NCBI GenBank assembly: GCA_002483365.1
Contig: DLHT01000003.1
Span: 186,001-250,000 of the forward strand
DNA: 64,000 bases
From: Cellvibrio sp. UBA7661
Lineage (GTDB): Bacteria > Pseudomonadota > Gammaproteobacteria > Pseudomonadales > Cellvibrionaceae
Reading direction: 5' to 3'
The notes beneath the pieces are model-generated. The model ran no database searches. It was given only the letters and a program-made list of their open reading frames with translations, and was not told the origin of the DNA. Below, piece by piece: positions 8,678 through 17,675 of this stretch; the stretch's first letter is position 1; each line of letters starts with the position of its first letter. Made by a program: the position numbers and the translations under genes.

Positions 8678-8970
8678 GAGTAACCGATGCCTGACACTGG
8701 TTGAGCCACTTGATGGCTTTTCATTTTTGGTGGCCTTTCATTATAGGAATCTAAGCCCATACCAAAATTGAGTGCTGGCACAGTTCCCGTTAATGTTTTG
8801 AATAATAGGTCTGATCCGCTGGTTTAGCCAACCGGCAAACGCCATCCCGCTCCTGTCCCAAAGCCATTTAAAAGAATTAATGCGCGCCAGTCTTACCCAA
8901 TAAAAAACACTGTCTATACTGATTTTAATCCTGCTCGATCAGGCATTCACTTTCATTCATCTGGACTCAC
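8678..8970. other. Intergenic region between divergent cyclase and phosphodiesterase genes
   Basis: A 293-bp gap that must hold promoters for both genes. A -10-like TATACT lies about 60 nt before the HD-GYP start, but no convincing -35 was found. I saw no repeat, RNA gene or c-di-GMP riboswitch-like structure. Confidence 0.5.
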
Positions 8971-10191
8971 ATGCTCAAGCGAATTGCTGTCAACGATCTA
9001 CAGCTCGGAATGTTCATTTGTGAATTTTGTGGCTCATGGATGGAGCATCCGTTCTGGAAAACCAAGTTTTTACTGACAGATACAAGTGATCTGCAAACCA
9101 TTAAAAGCAGCGGCATTAAAGAGCTGTGGATTGACGTAGCCAAAGGTGCCGATCTGGGCGCTGTCCCGGGTAAATCAGAAGAGGAAGTCGAGCGCGAAAC
9201 CGATGCGCTATTGTTGTCCGCAGCAAAAGCGGCCTCCACCGAGAAGACGTCGCTCGCCGATGAAATTGCCACAGCCGCTACACTCTGCGCCAAAGCCAAA
9301 GAAGCCGTGATTGAAATGTTCAGCGATGCGCGCATGGGTAAAGCAATTCAAGTTGAAGAGGCGCGGGCACTGGTGGAGGACATCTCCAATTCCGTGTTGC
9401 GCCAACCCCATGCCCTGATCAGTCTCGCCCGCTTAAAAACGGCCGATGAATACACCTATATGCATTCTGTGGCGGTCTGCGCCCTGATGATCGCGCTCGC
9501 ACGCCAGCTAAACCTGAACGAAGACATGGTGCGCGAGGCAGGTTTTGCCGGTTTGCTACACGATATTGGCAAGGTCGGCATTCCGCTCAAGGTGCTGAAC
9601 AAACCGGGCAAGCTGACCGACGACGAGTTCGCCATTGTGAAATCCCATCCGGATGTGGGAGCCAAGATTTTAATTGAGAGCTACGATGTCAGCCCGATGG
9701 TGCTGGATGTCTGCTTGCATCACCATGAAAAAGTCGATGGCACAGGTTATCCCCACGGACTGAAAGGCGACACCATCAGCCTGTACGCCAAAATGGGCGC
9801 AGTGTGTGATGTGTACGACGCCATCACCTCCAACCGCCCCTACAAAAAAGGCTGGTCCCCCGCGGATTCCATCCGCAAGATGGCGGAGTGGAGCAAAGGC
9901 CACTTCGATGAAGCTATTTTTCAGGCCTTTGTGAAAACCGTGGGTATTTATCCAACCGGCTCACTGGTGCGCTTGGAGAGCGGCCGGCTGGCGGTTGTGG
10001 TCGAGCAGAATGAGAAATCACTGCTCACCCCCACCGTAAAGGTATTTTTCTCGGCAAAATCCAAGATGCCGATCATCCAGGAGACATTGGATCTGGCGAA
10101 ACTGCAGGGCAAAGAGAAGATCATCGGCCGCGAATCGCCCGATGATTGGGGTTTCAAAAATCTGGATGTTCTCTGGTCGGGGCTTGGTTAG
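8971..10191 (+). CDS. HD-GYP domain protein, probable c-di-GMP phosphodiesterase
   Basis: The 406-aa protein begins with the DUF3391 domain usual for this subfamily (KRIAVNDLQLGMFICEF, about 1-120). The HD-GYP domain follows (about 145-330), with metal ligands in GLLHDIGKVGIP (H197, D198), SHPDVG and HHEKVDGTGYPHGL (250-263), then the conserved ITSNRPYK loop. These residues hydrolyse c-di-GMP in characterised HD-GYP enzymes. The C-terminal stretch (about 330-406) resembles the all-beta tail seen in such proteins. It is soluble and starts at an ATG. It is divergent from the diguanylate cyclase gene, so synthesis and breakdown of the same messenger sit back to back. Confidence 0.92.
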   Translation: MLKRIAVNDLQLGMFICEFCGSWMEHPFWKTKFLLTDTSDLQTIKSSGIKELWIDVAKGADLGAVPGKSEEEVERETDALLLSAAKAASTEKTSLADEIATAATLCAKAKEAVIEMFSDARMGKAIQVEEARALVEDISNSVLRQPHALISLARLKTADEYTYMHSVAVCALMIALARQLNLNEDMVREAGFAGLLHDIGKVGIPLKVLNKPGKLTDDEFAIVKSHPDVGAKILIESYDVSPMVLDVCLHHHEKVDGTGYPHGLKGDTISLYAKMGAVCDVYDAITSNRPYKKGWSPADSIRKMAEWSKGHFDEAIFQAFVKTVGIYPTGSLVRLESGRLAVVVEQNEKSLLTPTVKVFFSAKSKMPIIQETLDLAKLQGKEKIIGRESPDDWGFKNLDVLWSGLG

Positions 10192-10290
10192 ACTTGATGG
10201 CGCGGTGCGCTGATCTAAGGCGCCCTAGGTATTGATCCCCGCTGCGCGAGGATGACGACTCTCTGGTTGTGTTACTGTCTCGACCACTCT

Positions 10291-10674
10291 TTATTGTTTT
10301 GACCAAATGTCGCGCAGCTCTTGCGTCAGCGTCATAGGGTCAAAGGGTTTGGCAATCACACCTACTGCGCCCAGCTTCAGATAGCCTTCCACTTCTTGCG
10401 GTTGCACCTTGGCGGTCATAAATACCACGGGGGTCTGCGCCAGCTCCGGAAAACTGCGCAACCCTTTGAGGGTTTCCGGTCCATCCATGCCCGGCATCAT
10501 CACATCCAGCAGTATCAAATCCGGGTTAAACGCAACTGCCTTTGCCTGTGCATCGCTGCCACAACTGCAGGCTTCTACCGTAAAGCCGCTGATGGTCTCC
10601 AATACCATCATGGCGATAGCCTGGATATCCGGGTCATCCTCTACGTATAAAATTCGATTCAACTCCTGCGTCAT
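10291..10674 (-). CDS. Single-domain response regulator (CheY-like)
   Basis: A stand-alone receiver of 127 aa: acidic pocket VEDDPD (residues 11-16), phospho-acceptor Asp57 in LILLDVMMPGMDG, switch Thr in VFMTAKV and the conserved Lys in VIAKPFDP. There is no output domain, so it must act by protein contact or as a phosphate sink or relay. It is the last gene after two large histidine kinases on the same strand (83-bp gap), so it is probably their partner (inference from position). Its leader holds a tetranucleotide repeat. Confidence 0.93.
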   Translation of the reverse strand: MTQELNRILYVEDDPDIQAIAMMVLETISGFTVEACSCGSDAQAKAVAFNPDLILLDVMMPGMDGPETLKGLRSFPELAQTPVVFMTAKVQPQEVEGYLKLGAVGVIAKPFDPMTLTQELRDIWSKQ

Positions 10675-10684
10675 AGATGAATAC

Positions 10685-10712
10685 CTGTCTGTATGTCTGC
10701 ATGTATGTATGT
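10685..10712. repeat. Tetranucleotide repeat in the response-regulator leader
   Basis: Seven consecutive 4-bp units, imperfect at first (CTGT, CTGT, ATGT, CTGC) and then three perfect ATGT units, lie 11-38 nt upstream of the response-regulator start codon. Confidence 0.7.
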
Positions 10713-10757
10713 AACGATTTAACCTGGATAGCAGTAGGTAGCGGCCTATTTAACAAA

Positions 10758-12776
10758 TCAGGAATGCGTTGCAGGCAACACCTTCTGGTGGCTGGATAAC
10801 CGCTCGCCCGCAATTAAAAACAGCGCAAAAAACGCGGCGCCTTTGCCTAACTCTGATTCAAAGCCGATCTTGCCCTGCATCTTTTCAACAAACGATTTGC
10901 TGATCGCCAACCCCAAACCTGTGCCGCCGCGCTGGCGTGAATCCGACGAATCCGCTTGGGAAAACTTCTGGAAAATACGCGCGCGAAACTCTTCGCTGAT
11001 GCCCGGCCCGTGATCCACCACCGCAATTCTTGCCCACTCACCCTGTTGCGACAGTTCCAGTTCTACCTGACCACCCGAGGGCGAGAATTTGACGGCATTG
11101 GAGATGAAATTGGCCAGCACCTGCTGCAGACGCTGGGCATCAACCCGCACCCGCAGATCCGCCGCCGGTGTGCGCAGCTCGAGCCTGATGCCAAAGGTAT
11201 CGGCATAGGCTTTGTTACTTTCGAGCGAGTTTTCCAATATCGGCAACAGCGCCTGCTCCTTCATATTGAATTCCATTTTGCCGGCCAGGATTTTTTCCAT
11301 ATCCAGCAAATCGTTAATCAACAAGGTCAAGCGCAGCGAATTTTTATGGGCGATGTCCACCATATTGCGGATAGTGGATGGCAGATCGCCCAACATCCCA
11401 CTGGCGATCAACCCCAGTGAGCCGGAAATGGCGGTCAGCGGTGTGCGCAATTCATGGCTCACGGCAGAGACAAACTCATTTTTCATCTGCTCGATACGCT
11501 TGCGCTCGGTGATATCCTGAATAAATGTCCAGATATGCTGTTCGCCAGTGGGAGTTTCGGTCAATACACCATTCAATAGCACCGGAATCAGTTGGCCATT
11601 TTTGTGGATATAGTGCTTTTCATAGGGGCCATAACGCCCGCTCTCCACCAAATTTTGCAACTCGCGCTTATCCGACTCCTGATACTCAGGCGGCGTCAGA
11701 TCCACGTAGGTCATAGTGAGAATTTCATCGACACTGTAGCCCGTCAATCGGGGAAACTCCGGGTTGCAGTCCAAAAAACGGCCATCGCTAAGATCATTGA
11801 GGATGATTCCCACCGGGGCCTGAGTATAGAGCGTGGACAGCTTCTGTTCACTCAGGGCGATCTCTTTGCGCGTCACTTCCGCGGTGGTGATATCCCAGAT
11901 AAACCCGTCGATAAACCTGATCTCACCCTGTTCATCAAATACACCGCAGCCGACTTCTTCTACCCAGCGCCATGACTGGTCAGCGTGCTGCAAGCGATAG
12001 ATCAGGTGGAACGAGCGGTGCTGTGCCAATGCCTCCTGCACCAGCTCATAAATGACAGGCACATCATCGCTGTGGGTGATGTCGGTCATACTCAGGGCAT
12101 CGTCACCCAAAAAGTCCTTCGCTGGGTACCCCGTCAGTGACTCAACTGCCGCACTCATGAACAGCATGCTCCAGCGGGAGTTGTTTTCGCAGCGATAAAC
12201 CGCGCCGGGAAAGTTGCTGACCATACTTTGCAGGCGATCTTCACGCTCCTGCGCGATGCGGCGCTCCTGCCCGAGGGTATTATTGGCTTCGCGCAACTGC
12301 AGCAGTTGCATCACCTGCCCAGCCAGTAACTTCAGCGCCTGTATTTGGGCTTGGTCTAACTGGCGCGGCTGGTAATCGACCACACACAGTGTCCCCAACG
12401 CCAGGCAATCTGTAGTGACCAGTGGTGCCCCTGCATAAAAACGGATGTGAGGCTCGCCCAACACCATGGGGTTATCGCAAAAACGCGGGTCTTGGTGGGT
12501 ATCTTCCACCACCAACAAGGTATCGGGTTCGAGAATGGCATGGGCACAGAACGCAAGATCGCGGTGGGTTTCCGTTCCATCCAACCCCATACAACTTTTG
12601 AACCATTGGCGCTCCGCATCAATCAACGACACCAATGCCACAGGTGTGGCGCAAATACTCGCGGCTAACTGGGTGAGATCATCAAAACTCTGTTCACGCG
12701 GAGTATCCAGAATCGCCAGATTGTGCAGATAGGCGAGACGCTCGTTTTCGCGCCGGGGTAAGACTGCTTTTATCAT
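10758..12776 (-). CDS. Soluble GAF-PAS-PAS sensor histidine kinase
   Basis: This 672-aa protein has no membrane segment. A GAF domain (about 25-160: LDTPREQSFDDLTQLAA, QWFKSCMGLDG, LGTLCVVDYQPR) of the type common at the N-terminus of bacterial kinases and cyclases is followed by two PAS domains with PAC motifs (about 185-300 and 310-430). HisKA follows, with phospho-His in SAVSHELRTPLTAISGSL, then a HATPase with G boxes VDHGPGI and GGTGLGLAIS. There is no receiver domain. The ATG overlaps the stop of the upstream kinase gene by 4 bp (ATGA), so translation is probably coupled. Its kinase core closely resembles that of the upstream hybrid kinase (both share FSQADSSD), suggesting duplication. 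The signal is unknown. Confidence 0.92.
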   Translation of the reverse strand: MIKAVLPRRENERLAYLHNLAILDTPREQSFDDLTQLAASICATPVALVSLIDAERQWFKSCMGLDGTETHRDLAFCAHAILEPDTLLVVEDTHQDPRFCDNPMVLGEPHIRFYAGAPLVTTDCLALGTLCVVDYQPRQLDQAQIQALKLLAGQVMQLLQLREANNTLGQERRIAQEREDRLQSMVSNFPGAVYRCENNSRWSMLFMSAAVESLTGYPAKDFLGDDALSMTDITHSDDVPVIYELVQEALAQHRSFHLIYRLQHADQSWRWVEEVGCGVFDEQGEIRFIDGFIWDITTAEVTRKEIALSEQKLSTLYTQAPVGIILNDLSDGRFLDCNPEFPRLTGYSVDEILTMTYVDLTPPEYQESDKRELQNLVESGRYGPYEKHYIHKNGQLIPVLLNGVLTETPTGEQHIWTFIQDITERKRIEQMKNEFVSAVSHELRTPLTAISGSLGLIASGMLGDLPSTIRNMVDIAHKNSLRLTLLINDLLDMEKILAGKMEFNMKEQALLPILENSLESNKAYADTFGIRLELRTPAADLRVRVDAQRLQQVLANFISNAVKFSPSGGQVELELSQQGEWARIAVVDHGPGISEEFRARIFQKFSQADSSDSRQRGGTGLGLAISKSFVEKMQGKIGFESELGKGAAFFALFLIAGERLSSHQKVLPATHS

Positions 12777-15700
12777 GGTGCTGCTCCCGCCGGTTCAGTT
12801 GCCAACTGTGCCAGCGCTTGTTGGATGATGTCTTCCAGTTGCCCGTTGACCAATGGCTTTTGCAACCAGAACACGCCACTGCGTGATACCAGTTCCGGCA
12901 ACCGTTTTTTGCCCTCATCCACAGCACCGGTGATGATGATCACCGGCAGGCGCTTTCCGTCTTGCAGGAGTGATTCCTGCTGGCGGATTTGTTCCACAAT
13001 GGTCGTTCCATTCATATCGGGGAGATTCAGGTCGAGCGTTATCAGATCGTAATCGCGCAATTGCAGGTGCTCCAGCGCCGATTGCCCGGTCGTCGCACAA
13101 TCCACATCGTAATCGCGCGAGGCAAGCGCCGTGACCAGCACCTCGGCGGTTTCCAGATCATCTTCCACGACCAGCAAATGCGGCTTGGTCTTGCTCGGCT
13201 CCTGGCGGCTGGCCGGGACTCTTTGGGTGGCGTCTTCACAGGGCAAGTCAAAATAAAAACTGGCACCTTTGCCCGGTACCGAATCCACCCCCACCTTGCC
13301 GCCCATGCGCTCGATAATCTCTTTACAGATCGCCAGGCCCAAACCAGTGCCGCCTTTTTGGCGGGTATCCGAGGAGTCGGCCTGGGAGAATTTTTGGAAC
13401 AGGCGGGCGCGGAAGTTCTCGGGTACACCCGGCCCTTTGTCGGTCACACTCACCCGCACACTGCCAAAGCGCGGTTCCACCTGTACCGTCACCACATCAT
13501 TCAAGGGCGAGAATTTGGCGGCATTGGAGAGGTAGTTGGCCAACACCTGCAGGAGCCGTTGGTTATCGACGGTAACTTTGACATCGCTATTGCCCGGCAG
13601 CAGTTCATAGGTCACGCCGTATTGTTGGGCGAACACACTATTGGCCTCAATGCTCTGCTGGATCAGCGGCAGCAACATCTGCGGTTTGATATCAAAATGC
13701 ATTTTGCCCGCGACCAGTTTTTCCATATCGAGCAGGTCGTTGACCAGATGGATCAGGCGCTGTGAATTATTGTGGGCTATCTGGATCATGCGCTCCGATT
13801 GCCCGGGCAACGCGCCAGTCAGACCATTGACCAAAATCCCCAGCGCGCCACTGATCGCCGTCAGCGGGGTGCGCAGTTCATGGCTGACGGTGGCGATAAA
13901 TTCGGTTTTCATCTGGTCGATACGCTTGAGTTCACTGACATCGCGCGCCATACCCAAATAGCCGCTGATTTCCCCCTCAGCATCGCGCAGCACCGCAACC
14001 GTCAACACAACCGGCAGGCAGCTGCCATCTTTGCGCACATAGACCCATTCGTGTTCATCGTCATCTCCTTCGCGCGCCTTGGCCACAAAGGCATTGAAAT
14101 CCGGCGCAATTTCATACCCGAGCTCACAGGTCAGTTGGTGCGCGCGGGCGATCATTTCTTCTGGCAGATGCAGTATCGCTGGCGACTGTTTATCGATCAT
14201 CTCCTCGGCGCTGTAGCCCAGCATAAGCTCCGCACCGTGATTGAAGGTTTTGATCACGCCGGTTTTATCGGTTGAGATAATCGCAATACTGGCGGCATCC
14301 AGAATCGCTTTGCGCAGGGAATTGATCTCTTTGAGTTTGATCTCTGTCTCTTTGAGCGAGGTGATGTCCGATACATAACCACTCCAGAGCACGCTGCCAT
14401 CTTCCAGTTTTTCCGGCACCGACTCGATGTGAGACCAGATCATGCCGCGCTGCGGGTTATTGATCCGCACAGTCGCCACCCAAGGAGTGAGGTGGGCCGC
14501 AGAATAGGAGACGCTCTCGCCCACCCAGCCGGCGTCGTCCGGATGTATGACGGCGAATACCTTGTGCGCCGAAAACATCACATCTTCCGGGTTGACGTTG
14601 TAAATATTCTTGATGCCCGGGCTGGCGTAGGGGAAGAACGAGCTGCCATCAGGGCGCAACTGGAATTGGTAGAGGAAGCCCGGCAGGCGTTCGCTGAGTT
14701 TCTGGAAGCGCTGCAGGATGACTTTTTTCTCGGCGTCCTGTTGCAGGCGCTCGACGACTGAACTGATCCAACGCGCGAGCAAACGCACAAAGTCTTTGTC
14801 GAGCGAATCGTATGGGTGATGGCGGGTTTTGCGCGAGGTAAAGCAGAGGGTGCCGTACACTTCGCCGTTCACCCACAAAGGCGCACCGATATAGCTTTCT
14901 ATCTGGGTCAACAAATAGGCGGGGTGATGGCGATATTCGCTGGCGGGAATATCGTCCTCCGCCCACACGTCGCGCAAGCTGACCGTCAGGCTACAGTAGG
15001 TTTTCGCAAGCGGGCTGAAAGCGGGCAGGTTGTGCTGTCCCTGGGCGGAAAACTGGATGTGCACCCGGTAGTCATCGCCACTGATCTGGCTGATCGCCCC
15101 GCCACTCAAGCCCAAATAGCGCGCACCCAAATTCAGCGCGCGGCGCAGCTGTTCATCCGGGTCCACCGCCGAAAGCGAGGCAATCTCATTAAGCGAGTGC
15201 AGCGCCGCCTGCTGGCGGATGCTGATCAATTCGGTATTTTTGCGGTCGGTAATGTCGGTATAGACACCCAGCATCAGCGTGGCTTTACCTTTTTCATCCC
15301 ACTCCACCACCTTGCCGCGCGTGAGAATCCATTTGTAGCTGCCGTCGTGCACCTTGAGGCGATACTCGTTTTCATACATCGCGGTCTCGCCTTTGATGTG
15401 GCGGATGATGTCACTGTAGCTGGTGCGCTTATCGGCAGGGTGGACGCGGCTCATCCACTCATCCAGATCAAGCGATGTTGGCGACTCAGGGCCTATGCCA
15501 CAGAGCTGACGCCACTCAGGGGAAAAGCTCGCTTTGTCCTGGGCGATATTCCACTCCCAGAAGCCCGAATCACTGGAGCGCAGCGCCAGTGCCAGACGCT
15601 GGCGCGACTGTTCGCTCACCGCATGTTCGGTTTGCAGCTGCTCGCCATGCTGTTGCACAAGGTTGCGTAGATAGCGGCGGTTGAGCTGGCTAAATCCCAG

Positions 15701-16726
15701 CAACAACAATTGGGCACACACCATCGCCGTCATCCATTTGGCGATCGCCCGCTGGCGGATATTGGTATAGGTTGTGTAGTCAGGGGTGATATCCGTCCAG
15801 GCCAGCATCGCCAATCCCGATTGCTCAATCGGCACCGAGGCCTGCTCCAGCGGCCACCAGGAAGCCACATAGGCTTTGCCCTCGCTGAACAGCAAATGGC
15901 CGCGCTGGTTAATCGGCACCAGTCCACCTGACCACCAACCATACAATTGCGGGTCAGTCGCCCCTTCCAAGCGCCAATCATCTACCGTGGTGGGGCTCTG
16001 CTCTTTGAGCTGCTGCCGGGTTCGCTCCCACAACACCTGCTCCACGGCCGATTTACGCAGGAACATCGCCAACTGGATAGGTGAGCGGGGAGCATCGCCC
16101 GCAGGCAGTGATGACATTCCCACTTCAAGTACGGCAATCACGCCACCGGTCTGGTCGGGGTTTGCCATAATCGGCAAGACTGCACGATACCCGCTGCCTT
16201 GACGGGCGACATCCAAGCCCCAGGTGGGAACACCGGAAGTAAACGCAGCGCTGATCATGGGACGCAGGCCGCTCACACTGTCGCCGTAGCGATCCGGGCG
16301 GTGCATGCGCAAGAAGCTCACTGCCCCGGGCGCGAAATACACACTCAACTGGTGTGCACCCAGATCCCCCATGTCGTCCCAGTAATCGCGCAAGAGCTGT
16401 TGTAATTCAAGACGGGAGGCCTGCAGCTGTGCAGAACCCCGGCCATTGCTGGCATTGATATAGAGTTGGTGCGCCGTGCGGATCTGCTCTATGACGCGGT
16501 AATCCCGCCCGATCAATTGCGCCAACAGCATCGCCTGTTGGGTCAGGTCGCGACCAGTGGCGTGGACATAATCATTCTGGGTTTGGGCATTCCACTCCAG
16601 GCGCTCCTCCCAGACCTGACGATGGGTACTGAGGTCAGCCAGCATAAACAATACAAATACCACCGCCAGCCCCAGGGAAGACACCCAGGGCAACCAGCGG
16701 AATAGACGTTTGTAATTCACAGACAT
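12773..16726 (-). CDS. Membrane-bound multi-PAS/GAF hybrid histidine kinase with C-terminal receiver
   Basis: A 1317-aa protein. A membrane helix (about 12-31) and a second one (about 332-350) bracket a periplasmic sensor whose segment FLRMHRPDRYGD, followed by SGLRPMISAAF, fits the double-Cache type seen in other two-component kinases (family assignment tentative). The cytoplasmic part has PAS (about 385-500), GAF (about 515-680), two more PAS domains (about 690-935), HisKA with IATVSHELRTPLTAISGALG, HATPase with GGTGLGLAICKEI, and a receiver (about 1190-1310) with VVEDDLE and phospho-Asp in LITLDLNLPDMNG. A hybrid kinase of this type normally needs an Hpt protein; the nearest one is fused to the diguanylate cyclase at 7046-8677. 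It is first in an apparent three-gene operon with the next kinase (4-bp overlap) and a CheY-like regulator. Confidence 0.92.
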   Translation of the reverse strand: MSVNYKRLFRWLPWVSSLGLAVVFVLFMLADLSTHRQVWEERLEWNAQTQNDYVHATGRDLTQQAMLLAQLIGRDYRVIEQIRTAHQLYINASNGRGSAQLQASRLELQQLLRDYWDDMGDLGAHQLSVYFAPGAVSFLRMHRPDRYGDSVSGLRPMISAAFTSGVPTWGLDVARQGSGYRAVLPIMANPDQTGGVIAVLEVGMSSLPAGDAPRSPIQLAMFLRKSAVEQVLWERTRQQLKEQSPTTVDDWRLEGATDPQLYGWWSGGLVPINQRGHLLFSEGKAYVASWWPLEQASVPIEQSGLAMLAWTDITPDYTTYTNIRQRAIAKWMTAMVCAQLLLLGFSQLNRRYLRNLVQQHGEQLQTEHAVSEQSRQRLALALRSSDSGFWEWNIAQDKASFSPEWRQLCGIGPESPTSLDLDEWMSRVHPADKRTSYSDIIRHIKGETAMYENEYRLKVHDGSYKWILTRGKVVEWDEKGKATLMLGVYTDITDRKNTELISIRQQAALHSLNEIASLSAVDPDEQLRRALNLGARYLGLSGGAISQISGDDYRVHIQFSAQGQHNLPAFSPLAKTYCSLTVSLRDVWAEDDIPASEYRHHPAYLLTQIESYIGAPLWVNGEVYGTLCFTSRKTRHHPYDSLDKDFVRLLARWISSVVERLQQDAEKKVILQRFQKLSERLPGFLYQFQLRPDGSSFFPYASPGIKNIYNVNPEDVMFSAHKVFAVIHPDDAGWVGESVSYSAAHLTPWVATVRINNPQRGMIWSHIESVPEKLEDGSVLWSGYVSDITSLKETEIKLKEINSLRKAILDAASIAIISTDKTGVIKTFNHGAELMLGYSAEEMIDKQSPAILHLPEEMIARAHQLTCELGYEIAPDFNAFVAKAREGDDDEHEWVYVRKDGSCLPVVLTVAVLRDAEGEISGYLGMARDVSELKRIDQMKTEFIATVSHELRTPLTAISGALGILVNGLTGALPGQSERMIQIAHNNSQRLIHLVNDLLDMEKLVAGKMHFDIKPQMLLPLIQQSIEANSVFAQQYGVTYELLPGNSDVKVTVDNQRLLQVLANYLSNAAKFSPLNDVVTVQVEPRFGSVRVSVTDKGPGVPENFRARLFQKFSQADSSDTRQKGGTGLGLAICKEIIERMGGKVGVDSVPGKGASFYFDLPCEDATQRVPASRQEPSKTKPHLLVVEDDLETAEVLVTALASRDYDVDCATTGQSALEHLQLRDYDLITLDLNLPDMNGTTIVEQIRQQESLLQDGKRLPVIIITGAVDEGKKRLPELVSRSGVFWLQKPLVNGQLEDIIQQALAQLATEPAGAAP

Positions 16727-16850
16727 GAACGCTCTCGGGTAATCAATAACGTCCGCCCCCTAAATGTGGCAGAGTATTACCCCAGTGTAGTGCAAAATTT
16801 CGCGGGAGCTGGCCACTACACCGGAAACGGTGCCTTGGCCTGCATGTGGG

Positions 16851-17186
16851 CTAGGCGTCCGCAGCTGTGTCGCCGGTGCCGGTTTTTTCGGCGCGTTTGC
16901 GGCGGGCATCTTTGGGGTCAGAGGCGAGTGGGCGATAGATTTCAACACGGTCGCCCGCGTGCAGCACATGCTTATCAGCCGTCTCCAACCCCTTGGTGCC
17001 GAGCGACTGGCCAAAAATACCCATTTTGGCACTGGTAATGTCCAGACCGGGAAAGTGATCGGCAATTTTGGAGCGTTTGACTGCCTCCAGCGCCGTAGTG
17101 CCCGGTTCCACCAAGAGCGCGATAATTTTTTGTTTGTGCGGCAGGGCATAGGCCACTTCCACCGTAATCAGATCAAAATCCGCCAT
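16851..17186 (-). CDS. rnfH: RnfH family ubiquitin-like protein (RatB)
   Basis: A small beta-grasp protein of 111 aa: ITVEVAYALPHKQKIIALLVEPGTTALEAVKRS, then MGIFGQSLG and LHAGDRVEIYRPLASDPKDARRKRAE, the diagnostic C-terminal motif of the RnfH/UPF0125 family. The role is not firmly known. It sits next to ratA as in E. coli, where the pair was named ratA-ratB. I took the second in-frame ATG at 17186 (MADFDLITVEVAY); the one at 17198 adds four residues. It lies 49 nt after ratA on the same strand and is probably cotranscribed. In E. coli bamE follows directly; here the two-component block intervenes. Confidence 0.9.
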   Translation of the reverse strand: MADFDLITVEVAYALPHKQKIIALLVEPGTTALEAVKRSKIADHFPGLDITSAKMGIFGQSLGTKGLETADKHVLHAGDRVEIYRPLASDPKDARRKRAEKTGTGDTAADA

Positions 17187-17235
17187 TGCTGCATCCAACT
17201 AACGTAAAAAAACACGTGATAAACAACACGAAAAT

Positions 17236-17670
17236 TCAGCGATAAACCTGTTTGGCACGCGCACAGAGCGCATCCACCTGTTTATTGCTGACGCCTTCAA
17301 ACAATTTTCCCACTGCCATGCCCAACAAGCGGTTTTGCAGCTCAAATTCCAGCTCAAAACTGACTTTGCATGCGGCATCCGCCAAGGGAACAAAACGCCA
17401 TAGGCCGCGCAGATATTTAAATGGCCCATCGACCAATTCCATGCTCATGCTATGCGGCGGCTGCAACTGGTTGCGGGTAACAAAACTCTGGCTCACGCCC
17501 GCCTTATGCAGCTCCAGGCGCGCCTCCAGCCAACCATCGCCGCGCGCGAGAATTTTTGCGCCAGTACAGCCCTCCATAAATTGTGGATAGGCTTCAATAT
17601 CGTTGACCAGATCAAACATTTGCTGCGCCGAATAATTCACCAGCGCGGATCGTTCTACCCTGTGAGCCAA
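17236..17670 (-). CDS. ratA: RatA, START-like (coenzyme Q-binding / toxin family) protein
   Basis: The protein reads VERSALVNYSAQQMFDLVNDIEAYPQF, then GCTGAKIL and FKYLRGLWRFVPL, and ends KLFEGVSNKQVDALCARAKQVY. This is the SRPBCC fold of the RatA/Coq10 family, which includes E. coli RatA (reported to block 70S ribosome association) and ubiquinone-binding proteins; which role applies here cannot be read. I chose a TTG start at 17670 because GGAG lies 8 nt upstream and the length (144 aa) then matches E. coli. A longer open frame up to 17772 overlaps the transporter gene and is unlikely. The transporter stop codon is only 5 nt upstream and its last codons supply the Shine-Dalgarno, so translation is probably coupled. 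Confidence 0.9.
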   Translation of the reverse strand: MAHRVERSALVNYSAQQMFDLVNDIEAYPQFMEGCTGAKILARGDGWLEARLELHKAGVSQSFVTRNQLQPPHSMSMELVDGPFKYLRGLWRFVPLADAACKVSFELEFELQNRLLGMAVGKLFEGVSNKQVDALCARAKQVYR

Positions 17671-17675
17671 GCCCG

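Noticed and set aside
10201..10290. CCCCGCTGCGCGAGGATGAC-like sequence as a further repeat element
   Set aside because: The arms are too short and no second copy was found in the window.
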